In this document: one piece after another, positions 28,097 through 34,591 of the stretch
Position numbering within the stretch: the stretch's first letter is position 1
Layout of the letters: the number at the start of each line of letters is the position of its first letter
Assembly: GCF_002895525.1 (NCBI RefSeq)
Contig: NZ_AZRL01000012.1
Location: forward strand, 186,001 to 250,000
DNA from: Petrotoga olearia DSM 13574
GTDB taxonomy: Bacteria > Thermotogota > Thermotogae > Petrotogales > Petrotogaceae
DNA: 64,000 bases
Reading direction: 5' to 3'
Made by a program: the position numbers and the translations under genes
The notes under the pieces: generated by a model
Database searches by the model: none
What the model saw: only the letters and a program-made list of their open reading frames with translations
Told to the model about the DNA's origin: nothing

Positions 28097-28414
28097 GTGA
28101 AGCCCAGTACTTATTATTACAAAACGAGGTTCTTCTTGGATACCAGTTCTTTGTCAAAGAAAAAGCGTTCTAATTCAAAAATTCGAGGTTTTTGCTATAC
28201 TGTGAATGGCGATAAGGTTCCTGATGAATTTGTAATCGCAGAATTAAAGCAAATCAAGGAACATCTCAATATGTATGTCTCAAAGCAAAAAACTATAGGT
28301 TCTACTAAGCTGTGTGAGTATTTCAAGGAAAAATATGGAATAATTATCAATCATAAAAAGATGAGACGTTTGAAACACGAAATCGGTTTGGTTGGAAAAT
28401 ATACAAACCATTGA
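28097..28414 (+). pseudogene. IS3-family transposase OrfB fragment
   Basis: About 105 codons in a second frame read VKPSTYYYKTRF, then VPDEFVIAELKQIKEH and later YGIIINHKKMRRLKHEIGL, the N-terminal part of an IS3-type OrfB before the DDE catalytic core. The DDE core itself is missing, so the element is dead. Taken with the OrfA fragment this is one decayed IS copy. Confidence 0.75.
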
Positions 28415-28900
28415 AAGTTTCCTACGTGTTTGAAAACAAAAAAGGTGGTGTATATCACTAATGGAGCACATTATATATGGGCGAAAGCTTATCCTAAAGG
28501 ATACTGAAGCCCTATAAGTAATGCGCCAGGTCCCAGACAAATTATTGGATATATTCCGATAAATTTTGACAATTCTTTTTCACGGACATCTTATATGATC
28601 TAATGCTTATTCTTGCTTTTTTCACTTCTTCCAACCACCTGTTTTGAAAGATAGTTTTTTAATTCTCTCACGAAAATGATGTTAATCTTTATTCTCTGTG
28701 AATCTCACATGATAAAACCATTCACTTAATACATTTAATCACGTGGAATTTGTCAAATATTAATTTCGTTATCTAGGCTGGCTTTTTTATATTCAATATC
28801 TGTTTCAAGAATTTATGTAGCTCTTTTCTTATGTGGTATATTTGATGTTCTTACTAAATGATACCAGATTATTTAATTATTTGTTAATATTTTAATTTTC
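28415..28900. other. Gene-free tract after the IS3 remnant
   Basis: No start with an SD and no long open frame is found on either strand. The sequence is AT-rich and is presumably decayed IS and flanking DNA. Confidence 0.5.
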
Positions 28901-28927
28901 TTATTATCTATTCCCGCCCACCGCCCT
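28901..28927. repeat. G-rich dispersed repeat, copy A
   Basis: Core CTATTCCCGCCCACCGCCC; read on the minus strand it is GGGCGGTGGGCGGGAATAG. It abuts the truncated partner gene of the TNT-type toxin. Confidence 0.85.
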
Positions 28928-28939
28928 AGTGGAAGTCTG

Positions 28940-29002
28940 TTATAAGTACTTATTTGGAATATTATCTTTTTCCAAAAGTTGAATTAATTCTTTTTTTGTC
29001 AT
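28940..29002 (-). pseudogene. Truncated small gene, possible toxin immunity protein
   Basis: A strong SD (GGGAGGTGG) inside the toxin gene's end precedes ATG 29002. Only 20 codons follow (MTKKELIQLLEKDNIPNKYL) before a stop. Short helical starts of this kind occur in immunity proteins encoded after TNT-type toxins, so this is read as a broken immunity gene. A frame change would extend it only into repeat copy A. The identification is tentative. Confidence 0.4.
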
Positions 29003-29003
29003 G

Positions 29004-29472
29004 TTATTTATCCACCTCCCTTATTATACCCCGCTTGAGCATGGTTTCAAAGGATTGAGTAAATTTATACTGAGTGCCTAAACCTGGCTGACCGAACCAT
29101 GGCATTGCTTGACCAGATAGTGTATCTACTGGTTTCACTGCTTCATAAACCGTATGTGGCCTTTCTAAGTAGCCAGGTACCAATGCACGCATTTCTGCCG
29201 GAGTTCCAACAGGCGATGCATAATATCCAGTTGAATAGCCATATATATCAATTTTTGTGCCGGGACTTAATGAGGTCTTTATTGGATCTTTTAAGAATCC
29301 GCATGGTCTTGACAACATTGAGGTCAATGGTTACTGAGAAGGCAAGAAGGCCTTCTTTGGCAGCTTGCAGCAGATCATTTATTTGTTTCTGGTTAATATG
29401 AGGGTAAGCTGCCGCCATAATTTGTGGCGAGATATTCTTGTCAATAACCCTGGTATTGTGATATACTTCCAT
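29004..29472 (-). pseudogene. Frameshifted TNT-domain (NADase-type) toxin gene
   Basis: Two overlapping minus-strand frames together encode one protein. The first begins at ATG 29472 with SD AGGAGGA (MEVYHNTRVIDKN, INDLLQAAKEGLLAFSVTID). The second carries the toxin domain: GTKIDIYGYSTGYYASPVGTP, EMRALVPGYLE, VYEAVKPVD and AMPWFGQPGLGTQYK, which match the tuberculosis-necrotizing-toxin fold, a family of NAD+ glycohydrolases. The frame changes between about 29290 and 29330, so as sequenced the gene is broken unless it is rescued by frameshifting. Confidence 0.7.
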
Positions 29473-29510
29473 TGAACGGTTCCTCCTCATTTGTTTTCTT
29501 ATTATTTTCT

Positions 29511-29533
29511 TACAGGTATATTATATACCTGTA
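29511..29533. promoter_or_regulatory. 23-bp palindromic operator over the toxin -10 region
   Basis: Arms TACAGGTATAT and ATATACCTGTA are perfect 11-bp inverted repeats around one T. Read on the minus strand the centre contains TATAAT, 38 bp or more before the toxin-gene ATG. Confidence 0.6.
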
Positions 29534-29615
29534 GAGGCAGGAACCGCTACTTCAAATTCCACGGATTTTGGATTAGAATATAGGGGAATTTTCACTTGAC
29601 AAATACACTGTTCAC
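29521..29615 (-). pseudogene. C-terminal fragment of an unrecognised gene
   Basis: The last 31 codons of a minus-strand frame read like protein (QCICQVKIPLYSNPK, VEFEVAVPASTGI) and end at a TAA inside the palindrome. The rest of the frame overlaps the plus-strand membrane-protein gene and looks random, so this is probably a gene remnant upstream of the toxin. Function unknown. Confidence 0.35.
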
Positions 29616-29668
29616 AGTAGTTAAAAATAATATACAAGTTTATAAGTCGATTAGATAAGGGGAGTAAA

Positions 29669-30094
29669 ATGAACAAGAAAATATGTTTCATTTCAAATTT
29701 ATGCTTATTATTATGGTTTTTTTTAGATATGGTAGGAGTGAGTATTAATGGCCATATTTTAGTTACTAGGTCTTTTAGGGATGATGGTATATTTTTCATT
29801 GCATTTTTAATTTTATTTATCTGGTATATTTTTAAAGATAAAATTGCAAAATATTTTCTTGCTGGTTGGCTTTTTATGTGGTTATTAATCCAATTTTTAT
29901 CACATTGGTACTTTACCATATTTGGTCCTTCAGAAGCAAAAATAAATTATTTTGCTGATACTATAAAATTAATACCATCTTATAGTAGGTATATACCTGA
30001 CTTATATCATATAATACTACATATATTAATTCTTGTTTCCTTAACGAATATGATAATTTACTCTATTGCTTCAAGAAAATCAAAGACAAACTAA
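29669..30094 (+). CDS. Small four-helix membrane protein, function unknown
   Basis: This protein of 141 residues has four predicted membrane helices (about residues 5-27, 42-59, 66-85 and 113-134) joined by short charged loops (RSFRDDG, FKDKIAKY) and one longer loop with IFGPSEAKINYFADTIK. SD AAGGGGAG lies just before ATG 29669. A TTGACA at 29596 and a small palindrome (ACTGT-TC-ACAGT, 29607-29618) lie upstream. I recognise no family with a known function. The intact frame contrasts with the decayed genes on its left. Confidence 0.75.
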   Translation: MNKKICFISNLCLLLWFFLDMVGVSINGHILVTRSFRDDGIFFIAFLILFIWYIFKDKIAKYFLAGWLFMWLLIQFLSHWYFTIFGPSEAKINYFADTIKLIPSYSRYIPDLYHIILHILILVSLTNMIIYSIASRKSKTN

Positions 30095-30116
30095 ATATGA
30101 GCATAAAATGAAATAT

Positions 30117-30150
30117 CAAAAAAACTCATGCCCCGTCAAGAGGCATGAGT
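30117..30150 (-). terminator. Terminator of the DUF1659/DUF2922 cassette
   Basis: On the minus strand ACTCATGCC pairs perfectly with GGCATGAGT around a 9-nt loop and is followed by a run of T. Confidence 0.9.
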
Positions 30151-30158
30151 GTGTTTCT

Positions 30159-30368
30159 TTATTGAATGAGATTAAACACTTCATTTGTCGTTGTTTCAAC
30201 GATTTGTGCTTCGTCTACTTGTGCGGTTGTTGGTACTAATACACCTATCAAGCTTTGCATTATTGGTTCTATTTCTGCTTGCGTTAGTGTTTCTAATACT
30301 CCATCAATTGATAGGGTTTTGCTTTTTCCTTCTGCTGGGTCATAGAATTTCATTCTTAATCTTCTCAT
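30159..30368 (-). CDS. DUF2922-family small protein
   Basis: This protein of 69 residues matches the DUF2922 pattern: an N-terminal strand LRMKFYDPAEGKSKTLSID, a helix LTQAEIEPIMQSLIG, and the end ETTTNEVFNLI. The SD GGAGGAAA precedes ATG 30368. In Firmicutes DUF2922 genes usually sit beside DUF1659 and a tiny membrane-protein gene, as here. The function is unknown. It is the last gene before the cassette terminator. Confidence 0.8.
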   Translation of the reverse strand: MRRLRMKFYDPAEGKSKTLSIDGVLETLTQAEIEPIMQSLIGVLVPTTAQVDEAQIVETTTNEVFNLIQ

Positions 30369-30385
30369 TTGCTATTTCCTCCTTT

Positions 30386-30586
30386 TTAGATTATTTCGTA
30401 GCTTTCGTCGAAGTAATAGACCGCGTTGGTGTTTTCACAGAGTGAGACTAATCCTTGTAAGGCGGTTTTTATGTCTGCTTCTACGTCGGTGAATAAATCA
30501 TAGGTTTTATACTTTTTTTCTTCTTTTCCGTCTACTAAGTTTATCCAGACGATCTTTGCCTTTCTTGATTCTAAGTTCATTGCCAT
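30386..30586 (-). CDS. DUF1659-family small protein
   Basis: This protein of 66 residues resembles DUF1659: LESRKAKIVWINLVDGKEEKKYKT then YDLFTDVEADIKTALQGLVSL (read as two segments). The SD AGGAGGTG lies eight bases before ATG 30586. It is 17 bp upstream of the DUF2922 gene and must be co-transcribed with it. No function is known for the family. Confidence 0.75.
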   Translation of the reverse strand: MAMNLESRKAKIVWINLVDGKEEKKYKTYDLFTDVEADIKTALQGLVSLCENTNAVYYFDESYEII

Positions 30587-30679
30587 GTGTTAGCACCTCC
30601 TGTGTGTTTTTGTTTCCTTAGACCCCTTCTGGGGTGTTTCCTGGTTTGCCTTGCTTTACTTCCCCGGGGAGAAACCATT

Positions 30680-30886
30680 TTATGCTTTTTCTGGTTTTGG
30701 GAATAGTATCGCTACTACTCCGTCGATGAGTATGGAGATTATTAGGTCCATGATCGGTGAGTATTTGCCTATGGATTTTAAGAATTCTCTTACCGCGTTT
30801 AGAACGATTTCTTTTTTCTTTTTGCCGTTGCCAGGTACTTCCACCATTTTTACAAGGTCAGGGATTAGTCCTACTATTTCTTTCAT
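30680..30886 (-). CDS. Small holin-like membrane protein
   Basis: This protein of 68 residues has a charged middle (GNGKKKKEIVLNAVREFL) and one clear hydrophobic helix (MDLIISILIDGVVAILF). That layout recalls phage-type holins and their bacterial relatives, but no catalytic motif exists to confirm it. SD GGAGGTGAG precedes ATG 30886. It is the first gene of a three-gene cassette. Its leader, GATACTATTAGTGGAG, recurs in degenerate form at about 31733 and 32670. Confidence 0.65.
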   Translation of the reverse strand: MKEIVGLIPDLVKMVEVPGNGKKKKEIVLNAVREFLKSIGKYSPIMDLIISILIDGVVAILFPKPEKA

Positions 30887-30950
30887 TTTCTCACCTCCAC
30901 TAATAGTATCCGTAAGAATACTTAAATTGTGGTAAATAATTGTTTACTGT

Positions 30951-30974
30951 TTATCTATTCCCGCCCACCGCCCC
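30951..30974. repeat. G-rich dispersed repeat, copy B
   Basis: The same core (CTATTCCCGCCCACCGCCC) lies 65-90 bp upstream of the cassette's first gene. Next to it is the hairpin AAGGGGC-TTC-GCCCCTT. Confidence 0.85.
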
Positions 30975-31039
30975 TTGAGGTTAAAGGGGCTTCGCCCCTT
31001 TTGATCCCTGTTGAAAGGCCTGAGAGGCCTTAGTGGATG

Positions 31040-31105
31040 AAGGGGCTTCGCCCCTTATGAACACTTTTTTAAAGGCTTTGACTTTAAGATTTATTATCTA
31101 TTCCC
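31040..31105. repeat. 66-bp perfect direct repeat, unit 1
   Basis: It begins with the hairpin AAGGGGCTTCGCCCCTT and ends in CTATTCCC of repeat copy C. It is identical to 31263-31328 (offset 223 bp). Confidence 0.9.
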
Positions 31106-31117
31106 GCCCACCGCCCC
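31091..31117. repeat. G-rich dispersed repeat, copy C
   Basis: The full core CTATTCCCGCCCACCGCCC is followed by CTTGAGG, as in copy B. Confidence 0.85.
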
Positions 31118-31262
31118 TTGAGGTTAAAGGGGCTTTGCCCCTTATGATCCCTAAGCATTAAGGGATTTTGCCCCTTAAAATCCCCCAAGTTCAATGTCAA
31201 AATCTTTAAAACCTGGTTTGCACACTGCAGCAAACTAAAAAAGCTTTTTGCACAAATCAGCA

Positions 31263-31328
31263 AAGGGGCTTCGCCCCTTATGAACACTTTTTTAAAGGCT
31301 TTGACTTTAAGATTTATTATCTATTCCC
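31263..31328. repeat. 66-bp perfect direct repeat, unit 2
   Basis: It is identical to 31040-31105 and runs into repeat copy D (31314-31340), where the core is changed to CTATTCCCACCCACCACCC. Confidence 0.9.
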
Positions 31329-31364
31329 ACCCACCACCCTCAGAGGATAAATTTTTGAGAAAGG

Positions 31365-31425
31365 TGGGTTAAAAATTGGGACAGTTTTGGGTCAAATTTT
31401 GACCCAGTTGTGGGTCAATTTTTGG
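31365..31425. repeat. Iteron-like cluster
   Basis: The motifs TTGGGACAG, TTGGGTCAAATTT, GTGGGTCAATTTT and TTGGGACAG occur in tandem. In the middle TGGGTCAAA and TTTGACCCA form a 9-bp inverted repeat. A very AT-rich stretch follows (31441-31495). Confidence 0.6.
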
Positions 31426-31582
31426 GACAGCCTATAAGGTTTTATGTTATTAATATAAATATATAAAAATATATAATATATTTTTTCTCATTTTGTAGGT
31501 AAAAATAAAAAGCCGGACAATTATAGGGCTGAGCCCTTTATGATCATGTTGTAGGCTTGATAGCCTTAGAAATGAAGAATTA

Positions 31583-31610
31583 TTTATCTATTCCCGCCCC
31601 CCACCCCTTA
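31583..31610. repeat. G-rich dispersed repeat, copy E, with a partial copy at 31680
   Basis: The core is CTATTCCCGCCCCCCACCCC. A partial copy (CGCCCACCGCCCGTAGAGG) lies at 31680-31698. Confidence 0.75.
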
Positions 31611-31984
31611 AGGATTTTTTTATGATGCCTATTGCCCCTAAAGGATTTTCTCTTTTTTGATAGTGTCAGCCCATTTTGTCGCCCACCGCCCGTAGAGGAT
31701 TATTAATTTTTTGAAAAATTATTTTTTTTTGATTTTTTTGCAGATACTACTATTGGGAAGAAAAAATTCTTTGAAATGCGAGGTGATTTTGTGAATGTTT
31801 CTAATCTGATTGTGACAAGAAGTCACTTACTTTTTTAGGCGAAGAATGAATTCTTACCATCCATTTGGGATCATAATTAATTGTCATCAAAATAGGCAAG
31901 TGGTTTTAATAGGATTTGTATGGTATAATCAATGAAAGTTTAAAAAACGTCGAATTCTTACGTATTATACGAGGGGGAAGAAAG

Positions 31985-32257
31985 GTGAAAGAAGTACACT
32001 TGTTTTTTGGAATAGTTTTGATTTTATTATTCACTCTGCCTGTTTGTGTAGTTCTACCATTGGAGCAAGGGGAAAACGCAGTAGAAGAAAACATAATAGT
32101 AACAGCAGGGACAGAAGGGATAAATATATTCGATGTAAATGATGCAAACGAACCAAAGCATTTGTCCCGCTTTAATTTGGACTATAGAGCAAGAAATGTT
32201 TTTGTAAAAGTTAAATATTCATACTCGTCGGGGGCGAAAAATGGATTAGTGATATGA
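31985..32257 (+). pseudogene. Truncated LVIVD-repeat exported protein
   Basis: It starts at GTG 31985 after SD GAGGGGGAAG. A signal peptide (KEVHLFFGIVLILLFTLPV) is followed by one LVIVD-type repeat (IIVTAGTEGINIFDVND, NEPKHLSRFNL, DYRARNVFVK). After about 90 codons the frame stops, whereas LVIVD proteins normally carry many such propeller repeats. It is therefore the 5' end of a broken gene for a secreted beta-propeller protein. Confidence 0.65.
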
Positions 32258-32718
32258 AATTCATAGAGAGACCAAAACTACGGGACCAAAATGACGAAAT
32301 TAAAGGATTAGAAAGGAGCAAAGCTAAAGCGTAAGACTAAAACACTGATAAATAAAGGAAAAGAAAGGCATGTAGTGACACTTTTGAAAAACAGAGAAAG
32401 CAAAAAACGCCTTTTTTCAATTATTCATACCTGTTTTAGAATTCTTACGTTTTTGTAACTGTCAAACTCAGGACAAAAAGCAAATCAAGTTCAAAGACAT
32501 AATTACTACCTAACAATTACCCCTATTTCAATGACAATTAATTATGATCTAACACGACCTGCATTAGGCCATATTATACTTAAGCGAGAGATTGAAGAAA
32601 TTTGAATATTCTTAGAGGGATAAAAAATAACGAAAGAGTAAATAAAAATTCACATGAAGTTAATTTTTCTTGCAGATACTATTAGTGGAGATGGGAAAAT
32701 TAAAGAAATTTGAATTGA
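32258..32718. other. Gene-free tract with a degenerate cassette leader
   Basis: No supported gene is found. At about 32666-32712 the plus strand carries TTCTTGCAGATACTATTAG, TGGAGATGGGAAAATTAAAG and related bases, a degenerate match to the start of the holin-like gene at 30886 (minus strand). Confidence 0.6.
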
Positions 32719-33300
32719 CTAGAGAACACATAGTTTTTGATCTTGAGTTAGAATTAAAATTCCATCATTAAAAATTGCCAATACTAAATCTTCTCCCAAT
32801 TTATCACCAGCGGAAAGCTTTATAAGTTCATCAAAAAAATAAACAAACCCTGTATTTCTTCCCTTTGAATCTATTACAAAACCTGAGAATTTTACACCTT
32901 CTTTTTGATATTTTGACAGGTTATCTTTTTGTGACCATAGATCTAATAAGTCAATTTTTAAAGGTTTGAAGATGTTTGAGTTTTTTATGTATAATTTATT
33001 ATTACTAGCATCTTTAGAAATGTACTCAAAATTAGGGTATGAAAAGGATGTTGAGATATCAAAATTATCCCCTAGTTCAAGAAAAGAATCGTTATTTCTT
33101 TTTATAGTCATACTTTCCAACAAAAGGTCGGTAGATAAAATATTTTCTAGCTCTTTTTGTAAGGGTTCTGATGTGAAGTTACTTTCTACTTCTGAAGTGG
33201 TATGGAGAGAGAATTTTAGCGTCGGTGCTTCAATTTCATAATTTTTTATGTACACTAAAGTTATAATCAACAAAAGGATAATGAATAGATAGCGCTTCAT
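32719..33300 (-). CDS. PilP/GspC-like pilus-assembly or secretion protein
   Basis: This protein of 193 residues has an N-terminal membrane anchor (residues 4-19), a variable middle, and a C-terminal beta domain (GVKFSGFVIDSKGRNTGFVYFF, then ELIKLSAGDKLGEDLVLAIFNDGILIL) that resembles the PilP/GspC HR domain linking inner-membrane pilus parts to the outer machinery. Its start overlaps the upstream gene's end by 4 bp (33297-33300). It is the last gene of the pilC cluster. The assignment rests on fold-like pattern and position. Confidence 0.55.
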   Translation of the reverse strand: MKRYLFIILLLIITLVYIKNYEIEAPTLKFSLHTTSEVESNFTSEPLQKELENILSTDLLLESMTIKRNNDSFLELGDNFDISTSFSYPNFEYISKDASNNKLYIKNSNIFKPLKIDLLDLWSQKDNLSKYQKEGVKFSGFVIDSKGRNTGFVYFFDELIKLSAGDKLGEDLVLAIFNDGILILTQDQKLCVL

Positions 33301-33707
33301 TGGTTGACTCCTTGTTCTTTAATTTCAAGAATAACGTAATATTTGGTTCCCATATTGATTTTGGTCAGTTCAGATATGGAGTACTTACTCTTTATTTTTT
33401 GAGTAGGTTCCATAAAGGTTGCAACTTTTGCAGATAGTCCATCAGCCAAAGAGTAATTGAATTCTATTAAATAAAAGTCGTTATCTGTTAAGAAATCAAA
33501 AAATTCTACTATATTGGTTCTTTGGTTGGCAACTTTGTAAAGGTAGTTGTTGTAAGTATAATTTAAATTGTTTTGCATCCTTTTGATATTCAGATATTCT
33601 TGATATTTGCCATAACTTTCAATCACTAGAAGAACCAAAAGTAAAATTATGGTTGCTATTAGTGTGTATTTCAGAAATTTTCTAACGTTAGATTCTAATA
33701 GGAACAA
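33297..33707 (-). CDS. PilO-like inner-membrane protein
   Basis: This protein of 136 residues has one transmembrane helix (about 14-29), a heptad-like stretch (YQEYLNIKRMQNNLNYTYNN) and a small C-terminal alpha/beta domain (FFDFLTDNDFYLIEFNYSLADG). That is the layout of PilO/GspM proteins. Sequence similarity to known PilO cannot be judged by eye. It overlaps both neighbours, so the four small genes form one translationally coupled unit after pilC. Confidence 0.5.
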   Translation of the reverse strand: MFLLESNVRKFLKYTLIATIILLLVLLVIESYGKYQEYLNIKRMQNNLNYTYNNYLYKVANQRTNIVEFFDFLTDNDFYLIEFNYSLADGLSAKVATFMEPTQKIKSKYSISELTKINMGTKYYVILEIKEQGVNQ

Positions 33708-34137
33708 TTCTTTTATCCTCCAAATATTTTATTGCTAATTCCTTCAATTCTTGGTTATCAAAAAAGTATATAGGTTTTTCGTCAACTATTATTCCCGAAA
33801 ATGCGAATTCTTTGGTTTTAATGAACTCATAATTGTAAAAATCTGTGCCTAAAACGTATCTACCCTCTTTGAATTCCAACACTTTTTTCAAAAGAATGGA
33901 TTGAACCGGTATAATAGTGTCAAAGAATAAAGATCTTTTTGATTTTTTATAATCACTAGTATCGATTACCAAAAAATATTCTTTATCGGAAGAATGTATC
34001 TTTTTAAAAGTAATTTTTTTATCAGTTATTTCTTGGAAGTATATTTTTCTCAGTTGAAATTCATTTTCAAATGGTTTAATAAAACAATCTATATGATTTA
34101 TACATACTTTTTTCCCTTTGTATTTGAGTTTAATCAT
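33688..34137 (-). CDS. Pilus-cluster protein of unknown family (PilM/PilN position)
   Basis: The open frame reaches 34224, but ATG 34137 follows the SD GGGGGAATG and gives 149 residues, so it is preferred. No signal peptide or membrane helix is evident. The protein is mixed alpha/beta (YFLVIDTSDYKKSKRSLFFD, AFSGIIVDEKPIYFFDNQ). Its place before the PilO- and PilP-like genes suggests a cytoplasmic PilM/PilN-type part. I do not recognise the family. Confidence 0.5.
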   Translation of the reverse strand: MIKLKYKGKKVCINHIDCFIKPFENEFQLRKIYFQEITDKKITFKKIHSSDKEYFLVIDTSDYKKSKRSLFFDTIIPVQSILLKKVLEFKEGRYVLGTDFYNYEFIKTKEFAFSGIIVDEKPIYFFDNQELKELAIKYLEDKRIVPIRI

Positions 34138-34165
34138 AACATTCCCCCAAAGACTTGAAGATAGA

Positions 34166-34591
34166 TCATGGATTGGTGAGTGCTCCCGTGACTGGAACAA
34201 CGTTGAATATGGTTTTGCCTTCACTGTTTACAATTCTACCTCCCCTTCCTGCTATTTTTCCGAAACTCCATAATAGATTTTGGCTACTTTGGTCTTCTAT
34301 TCTGTATCTTATGTCATAAGTCACGATTTTTAATTTCCCCTGTACTATTTGAGAGCTAATGATTCCGTTTAAGTTGTTATCTTCGCCGTAATGGGTGGAT
34401 GCGCTTCGTGTTTTATACACCACCTCTGAAGCTATATATCTTTCTGTAAGAGATGAAAAGTATTTTTGAAGCGGATATACGGTAAAAAAAACTACAGAAG
34501 AGAACAAAATTATTTCGATCCCCAAAGAAACAAGCACTTCCATAAGTAAAAAGCCTTCCTTATGGGATTTAGAATGTACTCCCCATTTCAA
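34166..34591 (-). CDS. Pseudopilin with type IV prepilin leader
   Basis: The prepilin signature is clear: a charged leader ending KEG, then F+1-L-L-M-E+5-VLVSLGIEIILFSSV, with the essential glutamate at +5. The first possible start at 34591 gives 141 residues. A minor pseudopilin (GspH/I or ComG type) role is inferred. It overlaps pilC by 23 bp at its start and lies before the PilN/O/P-like genes. Confidence 0.8.
   Translation of the reverse strand: MKWGVHSKSHKEGFLLMEVLVSLGIEIILFSSVVFFTVYPLQKYFSSLTERYIASEVVYKTRSASTHYGEDNNLNGIISSQIVQGKLKIVTYDIRYRIEDQSSQNLLWSFGKIAGRGGRIVNSEGKTIFNVVPVTGALTNP

Larger units (their letters stand above)
30887..31984. other. Repeat-rich gene-free region
   Basis: No convincing gene is found in 1.1 kb. 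The region consists of G-rich repeats B-F, GGGGC-TTC-GCCCC hairpins, the 66-bp direct repeat, the iteron-like cluster, an AT-rich tract, and a degenerate copy (about 31733-31785) of the holin-like gene's leader. Confidence 0.7.

Noticed and set aside
29616-29919. N-terminal part of the minus-strand frame overlapping the four-helix membrane protein
   Set aside because: The composition is that of an antisense shadow; only the last 31 codons, which lie outside the plus-strand gene, look like protein.
31084-31287. Minus-strand frame of 67 codons in the repeat region
   Set aside because: It lies entirely within repeats and hairpins and has no SD; it is a by-product of the repeat sequence.
30950-31700. 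Possible CRISPR array from repeated GC-rich units
   Set aside because: Unit spacing is irregular (about 140 to 270 bp), units vary, there is no constant spacer length, and no cas genes are near.
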